Below, one piece after another: positions 23,249-38,200 of a stretch of DNA of 64,000 nt (positions are counted from its first letter, which is position 1; each line of letters opens with the position of its first letter). Under the pieces are notes generated by a model. The model searched no databases and was not told the origin of the DNA. It saw only the letters and a program-made list of their open reading frames with translations. Location: contig OZ020251.1 in NCBI GenBank assembly GCA_963971285.1, positions 1,550,001 through 1,614,000 on the forward strand. The letters are read 5' to 3'. A program made the position numbers and the translations under genes. Origin of the DNA: Astropecten irregularis. Taxonomy: Eukaryota > Echinodermata > Asteroidea > Paxillosida > Astropectinidae.

Positions 23249-26200
23249 CTGAAACAAAGACAGGGGAGGGGAAGTGGGTAAAAGAGGGTCATCAATTGCT
23301 GGCAAATGCTTGCATTTGAGTCATCTAGACTATTCAAGAGGGGCAGAGAAGATGATTCAGGATGAGAGGCATGAATAATCACAAGATGCTTAGAAGGCAG
23401 ACAGGGGTTAGGCAAGCTGGATGTTATAAATCAAATGATGCACCAGGTAGGGAATGTGGAGGTTTCAGTTTTGAATATTAGATGGGAAAGAAAATCCATA
23501 CCTATGACACATGAGGAGCACACACATAAAGACAATCAAGAAATAAAGAAGAGGGAAAGGAAAGAAGCAAGGTAAACCTCATCATACGACAAAGGTGCAG
23601 ATAAAGATTGAACCAAACCAAAGAAATAAGGAATGATTACTATTAGGAGGCTTGTAGGAGGTTTGAAGTCTATAACGCCATCATATGAGGTACAAGGGAG
23701 GTAGGATTGTGCAGGAGGCTTGTTGGAGGTCTGAAGCCAAGAAAGTGTAATGTGAGGTACAAGAGAGGTAGTGAGGTACAGGGGAGGTAGGATTGTGGAG
23801 AGGCTTGTAGGAGGTTTGAAGCCTGGAATGTTGTCATGTGAGGTACAGGGGAGGTAGGATTGAGCAGGAGGCTTGTAAGAGTTTGAAGCCAAGAATGTCA
23901 TCATGTGAGGTACAGGGGAGGAAGGATTGTGCAAGAGGTTTTTCAAAGGTTTGAAGTCTGGAATGCCGTCATGTGAGGTACAGGGGAGGTAGGATTGTGC
24001 AAGAGGTTTTTCAAAGGTTTGAAGTCTGGAATGCCGTCATGTGAGGTACAGGGGAGGTAGGATTGTGCAGGAATCTTGTAAGAGGTTTGAAGCCCGGAAT
24101 GTTACCTCATGAGAAACTAAGAGTGTGGCCACAGGAGGTAGCAATGAATGCTGTCACATGAGGTTCAGATAAATTAGGATAGACCAAGAGGCTCTAGAAT
24201 TTTGCCACATGAGGTAAATAATAATGAGGTAGGATTATGCAACAAACATGGAGGAGGTTTAAACACCTTTACAGAAGTCATAAGAGATACAGATGAGGTT
24301 AATTTATGAAATAAAGTGTGTCGGGAGGTCTAAGGCCTTCAATACTGCCACATAAATTACAGGAAGGCATGCTGGAGTTTTGAAGTTTTGATGAGGTTTG
24401 ATGAGGTGTGGTGTGTATTATCTATAAAGAATTAAGAGGTTATGAGGTACAGTACAGTTAGGCACAATTAGGGAGCATTAATCAGGAGGCATACAATGAA
24501 TCAAGCACAACAGCAAACAAATAGAAAAGACAACCGTGCCTTGAATGGAAGTACAGTGGTTTACTGAATACCAAGTTCCGTGGTATCTGACGGCTTCTGT
24601 GCCGGGTCCATGCCAAACTGCTTCATACCGACAGCAAGTTCAAACAAATAGTCGTAGCATTCACACCTAGGAAGGCCGTAAAATAAAATACATGCATATG
24701 ACACCGATTAGTCCATAGTATTAAATGAAGCATGTTACAGTAAGCGCTTAAAGAAGTGAGGTCAGCTAAGTGAGAATTAAAAACATTGAACATTAAAGGT
24801 AATTTCATACTTTGGTTTTTGTCAGACTCATGGGCAAAAAATATTAAGACAGATACAGTAACAGTCATCAGTGAAATTTTCAGTCCCAAACTGTGCCCAC
24901 TTTTTGAGAAAACAGTGGAAAACGCTTGCGACATTTTAAAATCTATTCACTGGAGTGTTGATCTTCCTGAGATCAAAATTGTTTTTGATATTGGTTTTAG
25001 TCTTTTCTGGTTAAATACAGCATTTCAGGCAGAAACATTTTAACAGTTTGTTTCTACCATCACCATCTTCATATCCTGTACTGTGAAGAGTTCCGTTTTG
25101 GTATGCCGCCAAAAGTATGATACTACCTTTAAGTACGGCATCTTGTGCAGCGATTTCATGAATCACACTTGAGGTGCTGTAAAAAGGTCTACAATTTCAG
25201 TCAATTACTTTTTGGGAACTATCAATGGTTGTATGTAGTTAATGAATTAATACCTCCCACCAGTCTGGTACCCTGAGCATTTAAATACAATTTAAGCACA
25301 TCCTCACCCTTGCTACCCGACTATCTGAATAATCTGTTGAATCCAATACTTGTTTTCTTTTCCAATTACCATATTCATCTTTTTAAAGTATTTTAATTCT
25401 GTTGTTTTCCTGAGGAAAATAATTTCAAGTATTATCTATTTTCAATACAATGATGTGCAGTTTGTCGACAAATTGGCTAACGCGTTGCAAACTCATGGTG
25501 GCGCACTATTGTGAATCGCCCGTATTGTATATGTTTTTTATTTAGATTTATTTGTTTGTAACCATTACTTAATCATTATTATTGGTTTGGAGGAACGTGT
25601 GGGTAGGAAAGAGGGCGTGGGAGGATGGAACCAATGCATCAGTGTCTTTGAAATGCCAGACTGGAGACAAGCCCAGCTAACAAGTCTGACCTTGGTAATA
25701 AACCAACCTCCATTACGTGTCATTATAAGCTCTCAGTCTACGAGTAGTTCATTATCTGAACCCTCATCCATCTTTTGTCCCCTAACGGTCACTTACATGT
25801 ATACTCTACTGACCGGCGCTCACCATACTGAGACCATTAACCACCTCACACGCCTACACAAACACGTACCCCTCCGAAAATATCACCCTTGAACAGTTAG
25901 CCTAATCAATCCATAGGGGAGTTACAAAACAGCGAACATGCCAACATGGAACCTACATCTAATGAATATATGAAGTAATGAACTAGTCTTGACGTCAGTG
26001 AATATAGAAATATCGTCATGTGTGTATTTCTATGGCACCACTAGTGGTAATGGAATGGAATCAAATGGGCACTGCAAAGTACATGAAAATTTGCCCAAAT
26101 CAAATAGACCTTGAAAAAAGTACAGGCAGCCCTACTCCATGGTAGTCTCATTTCCAGTCACTCATCAGTTACTAATTCTAAAACCAATGTTCATGTAAGT

Positions 26201-29200
26201 AATTAGGAAGAGCATTAACAACATTATGTCCGGAAATTTAAAGGAAGCCTGTACAGGACATTGACAAGAAATTAAATGTTCATTTAGAACATTACTGAGT
26301 GACATCAACAAACCAAGTTGGACCATGTTGAGCCATCAAGCCCCATATTATAGATTTACAGTCCAGTATAGTATATCCTTCTAAATACCACACTGTGCAG
26401 CATCCCTATGGCACATTCTATGGACTTGAACTACATGTAAGTTGGGCCATCAAGCCCCATATAAAGTTACAGTGCCTGGGCTCTACAGTCCTGTGTCCTT
26501 CATAATACCACACTGTGCAGTATCCCTATGGCACATTCTTTGGACTTGGAGCAAGTTGGGTCATCAAGCCCCATATAAAGTTACAGTGCCTGGGCTCTAC
26601 AGTCCTGTGTCCTTCAAAATACCACACTGTGCAGTATCCCTATGGCACATTCTATGGACTTGGACCAAGTTGGGTCATCAAGCCCCATATAAAGTTACAG
26701 TGCCTGGGCTCTACAGTCCTGTGTCCTTCATAATACCACACTGTGCAGTATCCCTATGGCACATTCTTTGGACTTGGACCAAGTTGGGCCATCAAGCCCC
26801 ATATAAAGTTACAGCGCCTGGGCTCTACAGTCCTGTGTCCTTCAAATTCTTGAAATGGATTTATAAATCTGATAATTCAAGATGGTTTAAGTTGAATATT
26901 TCAACACGGTGAGAGAATCTTTGCATAACCTGTATATTCCTTTGATATTACACAAGACACTGAGACAAGACACAAAAGATGTTGAAAAAAAAAAGCAATC
27001 TTTTTGCATCTGCTTTTGTAGTCTACAGTTGTAAATGTGTAAACACAGCAATTATTTGATGGTAGGTTTGGGACTGAAAATCTCAGCCTGGTTTAAAGCG
27101 AAGAATGGAGCCTAAGCCTAAGCAGTAAGCCTCCACCCATGGGATCAATTTACCCCTGGAAGGTCATTCCATCTCCCTCTGAAGGTGTTTCCCAAACTCC
27201 TTAATGAGTCCACTGCTTAATCTCTTGTGTCCAACCAACTCTAGCGCCATTCTGAAGCAATCATCAGGGAATTAATTATAATACAGTTCAATTCCCTTCA
27301 GTACTGGGTAGCAGGTTTAGGTACAATATTATTCACAAGTGATGAAGTGGAAGACATTTCAAAATATGACCAACTCTCTAGTCTCAATGAGATTTACTCT
27401 CTACAAAGCCTGAGCCATGATGAAGCCATAACCACCTAGCCAGAGCTACCTAGCCCGAGCCAACTAGCCTGAGCCACAGAGTCTGAGTAACAACGTCTGA
27501 GCCTAAAAGCCTGAGCCTCCAAGCCTAACCCACCTAGTCAGAGCCACCTAGCCTGAGCCACAGAACCTGCCACAAAGCCTGAGTAACAAAGACCAAGCCT
27601 TAAAGCCTGAGGAACCTCACATAACCCACCTAGCCTGAGCCACCTAGTCTGACCCACAAAGCCAGAGCCAGAGCCTAAACCAACATTCACAGAACCCATG
27701 TTCACTGGCATATAACGTGTATGATACTCCTAACCAAATATTAGTCATATTGTATTTGTTAATTCTTCAATTGTTGTTTGTACATTAATTTGCATTTAAT
27801 GTATTCACATGCAATTTTGCTTATTGTTGCAAGATCTGAATTTTTATTTCAATAAACCATTTTTAAATGAATGCTTGGAATTAGGAGGACTTGATGTGTT
27901 CGATCCTAGCAGGATCTTTATCAAAGCCTTCGAAGATCCCGATAGGATCGAAACATCAGGCCCTCTGAACTCCAAGCATTTTATAAATTTCAGGTTATTA
28001 TTTTGGCTGATGAGCAGTTTGCAGCAGTTTATGACTTGTATTCATTTTTAATTGAATTGAATCAACTCATGAATTGATTGACTGATTGATAGTTGATTTT
28101 TAGCAAAACAAAGAAAACAATATAATCATCAAATAACCACAAAGGAAACTGACTGAATTTAAAGTCATTAAAAGGGAACAAAGAAAAATTTACTGGAAAG
28201 GGATTCGAACCAGCAATGTCCTGAATACCATTCAGGCACTCTACCAACTGAGCCATCCAGCCCTACGTTGTCGTCAATTATCTTTGTTCGTTTGGCAGTC
28301 AAAATTTGGCGGTTCGAATCCTGCTCCAGTCAATTTTTCTTTGTTCACTTTTTAAAGAAAACAAGACAGAACCGGACCATTTCAAACATAATCTGCTACA
28401 AATTAAAGCACAGGAAATTCCATTATGCAGAGGAATAAATATTGGGATTTTACATTTGTTAATATCGGTCTTGCCCTGTTTATGTCATAAATATTCAGTG
28501 AGCTTGTCTACATATGTACGCATATCCTTATGGGAATCGGTATGTACGTCACGATAAAAGTCGTAAACAAATTTAGGGGATTTATGTCTGCAAAACAGAA
28601 AATTGATGGATTCGACATTTTACCGAGCCATAAACTTTTCCATGAAAAATGTATGAAATTATATGAAAGAAACTTACATTGCCTTGGCTTTCTGCCAAGT
28701 TTCTCCCCATACGTAAATACCATGACGACGGACCAATACAGCACAGGTTTCTGGGTACTCTTCCATTACTTTCATCATGCGACCCTGTAGCCATGACGAT
28801 AGTGAAAACAATCCTGCTTAAGGATAATCTGATCAAAATTTGTTTGTTTTGTCTTGGAATTTGGTTCACATAATATGAACGAAATTTCATGTTCAGGTAT
28901 GCATTGTACACAGATGGGACTGGTCTATACCAAAAAGAAATCTGAACAAATGACTGTCTACATAGTCAGATAGTACATGTACTATACAATGTATGTTACA
29001 TTTGTGCACTGCATGTACACACAGCACGATTCAAGGCAGTGCCGTAGAAGAATCCGATTTCAGATTAAAATCTGAAAAGTTCTGGAGCTCTCTGATTTGT
29101 ACATTAAACATCAATTGTCTGCTTTAAGAAACTATACCATCTTCTCAATTAATTGTTGTCAATTCTTTGACAGGAATTGTCAACTTTCTTCTCGTTTTTT

Positions 29201-32200
29201 TTTCTTCAGAAAGTGGCATACAAGTAATTAGGGTTCAATATCTGAAGGGTGAAAATTTTTCAAAGGGGGGTTGAAAACAATGACGTGAACATCAGCTAAG
29301 TATTAGACAATTCTTTATCAATAAAGATTTCCAATAAAGCGGGGCAATGGGGGCGTGGCCACTCCCCCTATTCACTCCAATGGATTAAGGATGTGCACTT
29401 AAAATACACGTATAACGGACAACATCCGAACACGAACCGACTTGGTTACTTGTGTACAACAAGGATACATGTAAATCTTGTCCTTACATCGCGGAATGAC
29501 CAGATAAAGCTCAAATCCAAGGAATGTAGTTGTATGCCGATGATCGTTGAGTTTTTCTTCTTGTTTCAAATTCCGCCTAGCCTGACCTTTCTAGAGGGAT
29601 AAGCATTGATTCAAGGGCCGACTAGCATGATTCCAACTAATTCCTCCGCCAACACGACCAGTTTGCTGACGTACTCGTCAACCTCGCTCAGTTTCTTCTT
29701 CTGAATTATTCTTCTTAAAAAGGTCAGGTTATTTTTAGAACAAAGGAAAAACTCTCGGCAAATCAGCATCTTTCCTGAGAGTCTTAGGAATGTTGATTCA
29801 GATTTTGGGCCAAATATGCAACTCTGGAAAGAACTGTCAGGTGAAATCCCATTCAGAATAATTTTACAAGCGTTACTGACAATGCAATTTGAAAGTTCAT
29901 AAACCTTAAGAACAAACTCTTCACCAAAATAATACGAATATAATGAAGGAGCTGTATAATGTGCTAGCTCTGACCACATAATCACAAATATTCCATTTCG
30001 ATGCAAATTTATGTCAATTTCAAACATCCAAATTTCTGGTTTGGGATACAAACAATTCAAGTTGCTATGCATGAGAAAAAATCTGCTTGAATTTGTAATC
30101 AGCAGGGGCCAATTTCACGGCGCTGCTAAGCACAAGAATTTGCTAAGCATGACATTTCAGTCTTAATAAAAACAGGATTAACAACCAAATTTCCATGTGT
30201 TGTGTATCTCTTGTGATTGTTCTTTGGCTGTTGTTCACTGACCATGAGTATCACATGAAATTTTTAACGGTGGTTTGTTTTATTGGGCAAGACATTTTTA
30301 TGCTAAGCAAATTTTTGTGCTTAGCAGCTCCTAGAAATTGGCCCCAGGTTTGAGTAAGTTTGAAGATGGGAAAATAACTTGAACCTTTGTATTGTTAGAA
30401 CGAAAACTGAATTCGACTTACTTTAAGATCTTTCTCAAAAGGCGTATTCTCAACAATGGGCACCACTAGCTCCTCATCATACCTAGAATTTAAAAACAAA
30501 GAAATTCATAAAAGTAAATATTCAATAACAACATGGAATAATATGGTATCTAAATTGATGGCTACGGCTAAATGTTGCTAAGGGCAACAGCTTAACTGTC
30601 TGCAGTGAAGCTTAGGTTTTTAATACATATGATCATGCTTTAATAACGATAGCCACAGTTGTAGCTGTACCCATTTATCTGGCCAAACACTGAATGTCTT
30701 TGACTATAATGGGAAAGGTTCAGTTTGTAAGGCTCATTTGTGTGAATTTTATGATGAACATTATCTCCTTTCTCACCAAATGCAACTCAATATCTTTGAC
30801 ATTATATAAAAGTTGGGAAATTTTCCTGACTAAATTTCCATTTCTTTCTGCAATTCATACTACATGTATAGGGGAAGTCAGGTAACAGTGCAAATGGCAG
30901 CCTGTTTTTTTTTGTATTCTTGGCCTAAAATATAATGCACATACATAGCCCTGTGCAGGGTCAATATAAACTGTACCCCAAGGACCAAATATACCACTGA
31001 CAGTACTTTGGTATCATTGAAATCGATTTTTTCGCACTAACAATTTGTCAGACCACACACAGTACCTTTGGCTTGATATTTTCTTAGTCGATTTTACATA
31101 ACCCTACGCTGGATCAGGGGGGGGGGGGGGGGGGGGCCTTACACAAGAGAAATGTTTATAACTTGCAGAGGAGAAGGCCGCCTGAAAATATATTCAGATT
31201 GTATTGCACTGAAGACAGTTACCAAACAGCAAAAATACTAAAAACAGCCTGATAAAAAGCCTGATATTGTACAGTATACTGTACAGCTTTGTTTTTAAGG
31301 TTTCACCTTTGTAGTGGTAATGACGCACATTATAAGTGTGCATCATCCAGCTAGCGATTGAATTTCACAAGAGGGCGCTATTGGATTAGATAACAGGTGG
31401 TCTATTAAAACCATAAATCACAGGCTTGAAAATGAGTCTATAAAAGGACAGCACAAAGACAATCTAGTAATCTACTAGAATTTAAGAAAACATCTAAATG
31501 AAATATCTACGACAAGAAGATTTGAGGAGCTAAGAAACTGACATATGCTAGGAGACAAAGCGTATTATTCCTTTTGTTTTAAAAGATTATTTCAAAATTG
31601 TATAAATTGAAGACGACCAATAGACTAGCTAATGTACCAGTGGTATGGACACAAACAGGAATAAATAGCAGTAAATACTGTAGAACTTTGCAGATCCATG
31701 AGAGAAGCAAGGATGATCACCCCAGCTCCATACTGTATTGCACAGGGAGATGTACATGTACTACAGGTGTATACATGTAACATAAGAATGGTAAGATTAA
31801 TCCCAAATCTGTCACACAGCAAAAAACATACATTCTCAATAATTGCTTAACTTGAGAAAAATACAACAAAATGCTCGCATAAACTCCATGTATGTACTAT
31901 GGCTGCAGTTTGTATCCGGTTAACCGACCATTCAAGCGGGTACCCAGGTATATTTTCCTGGGTAGATTAATCGAAAACTGTTTATTTTTAGGTCCTTTTC
32001 TTTCTGAAACAACCACTTCTAGAGTTCACAAAGAATAACATGTCAAGTGAGGGTTGGTGAGCACAAAACGATCATTTGAAGATTGGACCAGCAGGCTAAT
32101 ACAAAGAAAAAGCCAGACATTTTGCTACATGCATGTCTACCACTGACAAATGTCATAACAAAAGATTGTTGTCAACCAATTTCCTAAAAGACCCAAACTT

Positions 32201-35200
32201 ACTATTTCTTTGCTTTTCTTTGTTTTCTTTGTTATACGGGTAATCATAATCATAGAACTGAATTACAGACGGGAAACCAGTTACACCGATTATCCGTAAA
32301 CTTACAGCCCTAATACATGTACATGTATGTACCCACCCCAAAGCATTATTTACCGGTACATTTCAACAAAGTCCTGAATTTACGATGGGCATGCTAAAAA
32401 TCAACATATATTTGGAATTTTACCAGCAACTGTTGTTCACTTCTATGAGAACCTAAGCATGAAAACCACGATGCTAGTTATTCTCTTATTCAATAATACA
32501 TAGTTAAATCCTATGTTGGATATTTATACATGTGTATGTACATGCAGAGGGGAAGGACGGCTGGTAATATTTTTACATTGTCTGAACGAAGGACAGTTAC
32601 CAAACAGCAAAAGTATAGGTATTCTCTTAGTCAATTTTACATTAAACGCTATGTTGGATATTTATATACATGCAGAGCCGAAGGATGTCTGGTAATATTT
32701 TTACATTGTCTGATGAACGAAGGACAGTTACCAAACAGCAAAAATACAGCTAGACTTGTTTTCAAGTCTGATATTGTACAGCTTACTTATTACTTTAATA
32801 CGCACATGGCAATGACACACACCTCGCGTACAGTTTATGCTCCAGCTAGCGATAAACAGTAACCTATTTCACAAGAGGGCGCTATCTGATTAGCTAAGAG
32901 GTGGTCAATTAAAACCATAAGCCACGGTATGTTTCTACCATCACCATCTTTATACCCTGTAGGTAAATCTGTGATAATGTCTGTTTCTGTATGCTAACAA
33001 AGTATGGTTAGTACCTTTAATTTTGTCTAGTTGAGGAAAAGACAAAGAAATGCTGACACGAACTCCATGTACCCACCAGACCAAGCATTGATACATCCAA
33101 GCATAGCAAGAGTCATGAATTTACGCTGTGCGTGCTAAAACTCAACATAAATTTGGAATTTCACCAGCAACTCATGTTCGTTCACTCCTGTTAGTACCTG
33201 GGGCTGAAAACCAAGATGACTCAGCAGGGAAAATTTCTTTGACTAAGTTATTACCGGATATTTTGAGATCGAGTCAAGAGTTACACCATGTATAGGCCTA
33301 TACTGCCAAAACCAATATCAAAATCCTATGTTTACAAGGGCAACCTAGCGAAGGAGATATAAACCATGGACAGATTCTTATTTCCAATGAATTAGTCAGC
33401 GGCCATTAACACCAAGTAATGATCTGACTTTACAGCATGTCTGACACCAAGACGTGATTAACCAATCACGCGAGCTGTCATGTGTGTCATTAGTATGGAC
33501 ACTGGCCAATCAAAACAGTTCTCTCAGGGCTTTCATTACAAGAAAATGCAGTGGATAGACCAGGCTAAGTAATGAGATTATCTTCCCTCTTTATGATGCA
33601 AGTATTTATGATCTCAACCTTGAGAGAAGATTAGCAAGGAGTCTAGGGATGAGAGTAAGGCTGACTAGCGATTCAAACCTGTGTACATGTAATTCCAGGG
33701 AGTTTTTAATCAATTGATAATTACAAATTTTCTTGTACACAACATGCCAAAGCTCTAGAGGTTACAGATTGGTATTTTTCAATCTTCTTTGTTCACTCTA
33801 AGATGTTTTCATAGCAATCCATTCATCAGCTCCTTATTTGATATGATATGTCCGAAACCACCTGGCTGCGGATTCAAATTACACATGACTGTATGGGGAG
33901 TGGCTATGTCCTACGGCTACTAACCACAGGCATCAACCCACAGCCACATCATGATGGATTGGCTGCCTACAGCTTTCAGTTTTTTTGGGCAAGAAAGGAT
34001 TCATCTTCTTTAATATCTGGTTGAAATACACCCATGCTGACATTTCAAAAGCTAAACCAAAGATTCTTTTGCCATTCTGATTAATCAGAAATGCAATGAT
34101 TATTCATGAGGCAGTTTTTATAAAATTTATTATTATTTCATATCAGGGGGATATATAGTATGTAAATTTGGGAATAAAGTAGGATTTGGAGCTTTGCATG
34201 CTGGAAGTGACACAAGAAAGGAAGGTTTGCGGAGACACCATGTATACATTCTTTTATACAAGAACTCATTCAGTTGAGAAGTTGTCTCAACGTTCCGGCC
34301 AGCGTACATTGTACGCTGCCAGTCCTCATGAGAGAGTGGAAATATTTGGGAATTATTCCAACATGTTCAATGGAAAAGGACGATCTTATAACATAGAGTG
34401 AACGAATCAAAGAGTAGTGCTGGGAGTGGGATTTTTATCCGGTTATAGGTTAATCAACACAGATTTAAATACCCGGTATTTCAAAACCGTTATTAAACTG
34501 AAACTGAAAGGAATAAAAGAGACGAACCGAACATTTGGCTCATGTTCAACAACCCAAAAAGTGTTAACTGTAGAATTTAAGTCAGTTATTTTGTCCATTT
34601 TACCAAGTAGAAGTTACACACTTTTCACTTGCTGGATCTAAAAGAAACATTGTATGTACTTGATCTAAATGCTTGATCTTAAAAAAAACATCATAAAAAG
34701 CATTCTGAAAGCGACAATCACATTGAAAAAGACGTCGCACACATCTCGCAGACGCGCACGTCGCAAGTGATTACATAGGTTAACTGTTAACCTGATTTTC
34801 TTTTGCAATAAGTAACCAGATATGAAATTACCTGATTGTGCCCAGTACTACCAAAGGATAACAGAAACATGAACATTTACACATGGACTCATGAGACATA
34901 CATGCAATACGCTACTGGGACAGGATGCAGTTGAGAAAACTCACTCTTTCTGAACTAGCCTACTAAGATAATCTGAGCAAAACCCAGGAGGTTTGGTCCG
35001 TGGAACCCATGCAATTAAGTTACTATCAAAACTGATAGACGAGTCAGTATGGTGCCCATAGTTGCAGCTGTATCGTGGGAAATCTACTACAACAAAATGA
35101 GGCATGTCCCTACAAGCAATATTTGTGTTACAAAAATGCACATTAAAGGTAATTTCATACTTTGGTTTTTTTTTGTCAATGAAATGCAGATTCATGGGCA

Positions 35201-38200
35201 AAAATATAACGAAAGGTACAGTCACAGACATCTGTGAAATTTCCAGTCCCAAACAGTGGCCAACTTTCGAGAAAACAGAGAAAAACATTTTAAAATCTGT
35301 TCACATTATTGATCTTCCAAAGATAAAAAAAAATTTTGTGGTCAACTGGTTACGCTTTTCTGGATAAATACAGCATTTCAGGCAGAACAATTTTAACGGT
35401 ACATGTTTCTTCCATCACAATTGTTATACCCTGTAAGTTATACATGTAGGCACACTGTACATCTGTAAGGATTTCTGTTTCGGTATGCTTCTATACCCAG
35501 GCATAAAAATGTCTGAAAACAGCCGACAGGGGCCAAAAAGTCTGAAATCTGAAATTCTCCTATACATTTGTACACAGCCTTTGAGGGAAAAAAAATCTGA
35601 AAAAAAAAAAAAAAAATTGAAATCAGATTTTAATCTGAGAAATCTCATCCCTAATGCTACCAAAGTATGATAGTACATGTACTTTTAAGCCTGACCATTT
35701 TCAAACTTGTTCCAATATTTTAATTTTGTTAAAATAAAAGGAACAGAAAATAGTATTTTTAGAGGTCGCTGAATCAATTAATCTCAATGTTACATGTATT
35801 ACATTTATTTATAGTCATTATCTATTACAACCCCATATTCATAATCATGTACCTGAAAAGGAAATTTTCTCAACTAAATAGTCCATCCACATGAATCAAT
35901 TGAATATTACAGATCAACTTGGAAAGCTGGGCCCTTATCCCCCGAAACGGTAGAGCCATGTACATGATCAATAAATAAGGCATGCAGTTAAAGAAACAAA
36001 TACTTGACTTCATTTGTCAACAGTGACAGTGTTGGGGTTTATTACTCATAACGACGTAGCAGGTTGTGACAGAATAACAAACTTTCATATGAATTATGTA
36101 TATGTCAGCATCTAACCTTACAGACACAGTGCCAGGTCTCAAGGGGCAGGTGTCTATCTGTAGGTTAGTTCCTGCGCGCTACATGGTCAGGATGGTGTTT
36201 GCTTTCAGGATATGTATTTCACCTTTCATGTAACCTAGTCCAGTAAAAGCCCCACTACACTATGGGTAATTACAATAAAAACAGCAAAATATGCACAGAT
36301 TATCTGCTGGATCTATCAAGAGTATACATTGAGATCTGGAGCCAATTTCACGGCCCTACTTAGCAAAATAATTTGCTAACCATGAAATTTCTGTCTTAAT
36401 AAAAACAGGATTAACAACCAAATTTCCATGAGTTGTGTATCACTTGTGATTGTTCTTTGGCTGTTGTTCACTGACCATGAATATCAAATGGAATTTTTAA
36501 TGGTGGTTTGTTTTATTGGGCAAGACTTGTTTGTGCTAAGCAATTTTTAGTGCTTAGCAGCTCCATGAAATTGGCCCCTGAAGTTCAGATAAGGTTGGCC
36601 TGTGTGACAGACATGTACATTTTGAATAAACAGTACTAGGAATGTTATCACGTATATTACAGAGGACAGGTATTAATAATAACACTGACTCTGTACTAAT
36701 ACCATGGGGGAGGAACAATAGGCCCATATTTGATAAATACATGTATCAGACCAAATTTAGATTGTGACAAGTAGTTCATACAAAGAAGTTGATGGGTGGT
36801 TGTTATCAGTTTATGTACCTTACATACAAGTACAAATAAATTCTGGAATACTTCATCTTCTGTTTTCTTCATTTTGTTGAACATTTACGAAGGACTTACA
36901 TATTATGACAAGTGAGTTCTAATTGTTGTAATTTTCTCTTTAGCGTCTTTGGGTTGTTTTTTATATCAATTTATTAACAAAACAAGTTTGCTTATATCAA
37001 GGTTTGTGTCTGGGTATACATACATGTAATTTATGTAGAAGACTGAGTCGGAAAGACAGAACCTAGATCATCATGAAGGCCTACAGTCAGTAAGGAATCA
37101 AGCATTTCCCAGTCATACACAAATACTATGTACACCTGTAGGCCAAACTGAAGAGAAAGATCAATAAATGATTGAATAAAGCAACCTGCACACCTGTTCC
37201 CTAGCACTAACTGACAAAGGTAACACTCTAGCCCTCAACACCCCAATGCCTAGGGAATACTACCACTATTAAACATACACATTAACTTTCTCCCTGCTAT
37301 ACAAGTTCACTGGAATATCAAATTCCTATACTTCTTTGCATTTTTACTGTAGAGTAAAACACCTGTGACACCTGACGGCATTAACCCTGAAACCTGTCAG
37401 CATGTTCACCTTCTAACGGTTCGTCAGAGCCCAGTCATAAGACATCTTCATTCCCATTGGGTACCAAGATTGGAATCTTTGAATTTCAGCATCAAATGTG
37501 GACTTCCCAATCATGGTTGGATTGGGAATATTTTTCAAGAGAATCAAGAATGATTATTTTGGAGTGATACCAAGATTCTTGTTACAATAGCAGGACCGAG
37601 GAGGTCCTGGGTTCGAATCCCACCTGAACAAGCACAAACGTTTTAAGTGAAGGGTAAGCAAAATGCAAAATGATACCCAAATTGCAATGAAATAATTAAG
37701 GCACAGAAAACCATCATCATCATCATGGCCCATCCCGTCATAATCGACGATGGAGTCGGCGTTTCACAGTTCACACAGTCATCGATGTAGTGTTTGGTAG
37801 AGATGGAGCAACTATTAAGAGTGGCTGAGTGAACTGGGAGCGGTTGCTAGCTGTTGTCTCCCATGTTGTGCAGTGTATGTCGAAAGCGGTGAGGTCATGT
37901 TTCAGGGGAAATGGAAACATATGACATTTAAGAGAATTTACTTCACATCTGATTCTGTATAATTGACAAAGAATCTCCCCTCCACAACCCTCCTTCTTTT
38001 CTTCTTCTTCACGGTCCCATTTTTTTATGAACTGGGGCCTCAAGGAAGCCTATCCAATCCCATCTGCATTTATGGCGAGCCATCAATCCTGCCGTCTAGT
38101 TCAAGATGCTTGTAAAAGAAGGGAGGTAACATTCACACATTGACAATAAGGAGACGTTTCCATGCAACTGATTATACATTGTAAATCGATTTTAAAAAGA

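Noticed and set aside
23536..23946. 136-codon minus-strand ORF rich in Pro/Ser
   Set aside because: Translation of the 64-68 bp minisatellite between APIP exons 8a and 8b; no independent support.
26442..26912. 156-codon plus-strand ORF with 38-residue repeats
   Set aside because: Produced by the 114-bp tandem array; two frames are open at once and the array is intronic.
28190..28264. tRNA gene on the minus strand
   Set aside because: A and B boxes are good but the acceptor stem does not close and the sequence is embedded in a repeated SINE unit; the same holds for 60260-60340 and 49198-49275.
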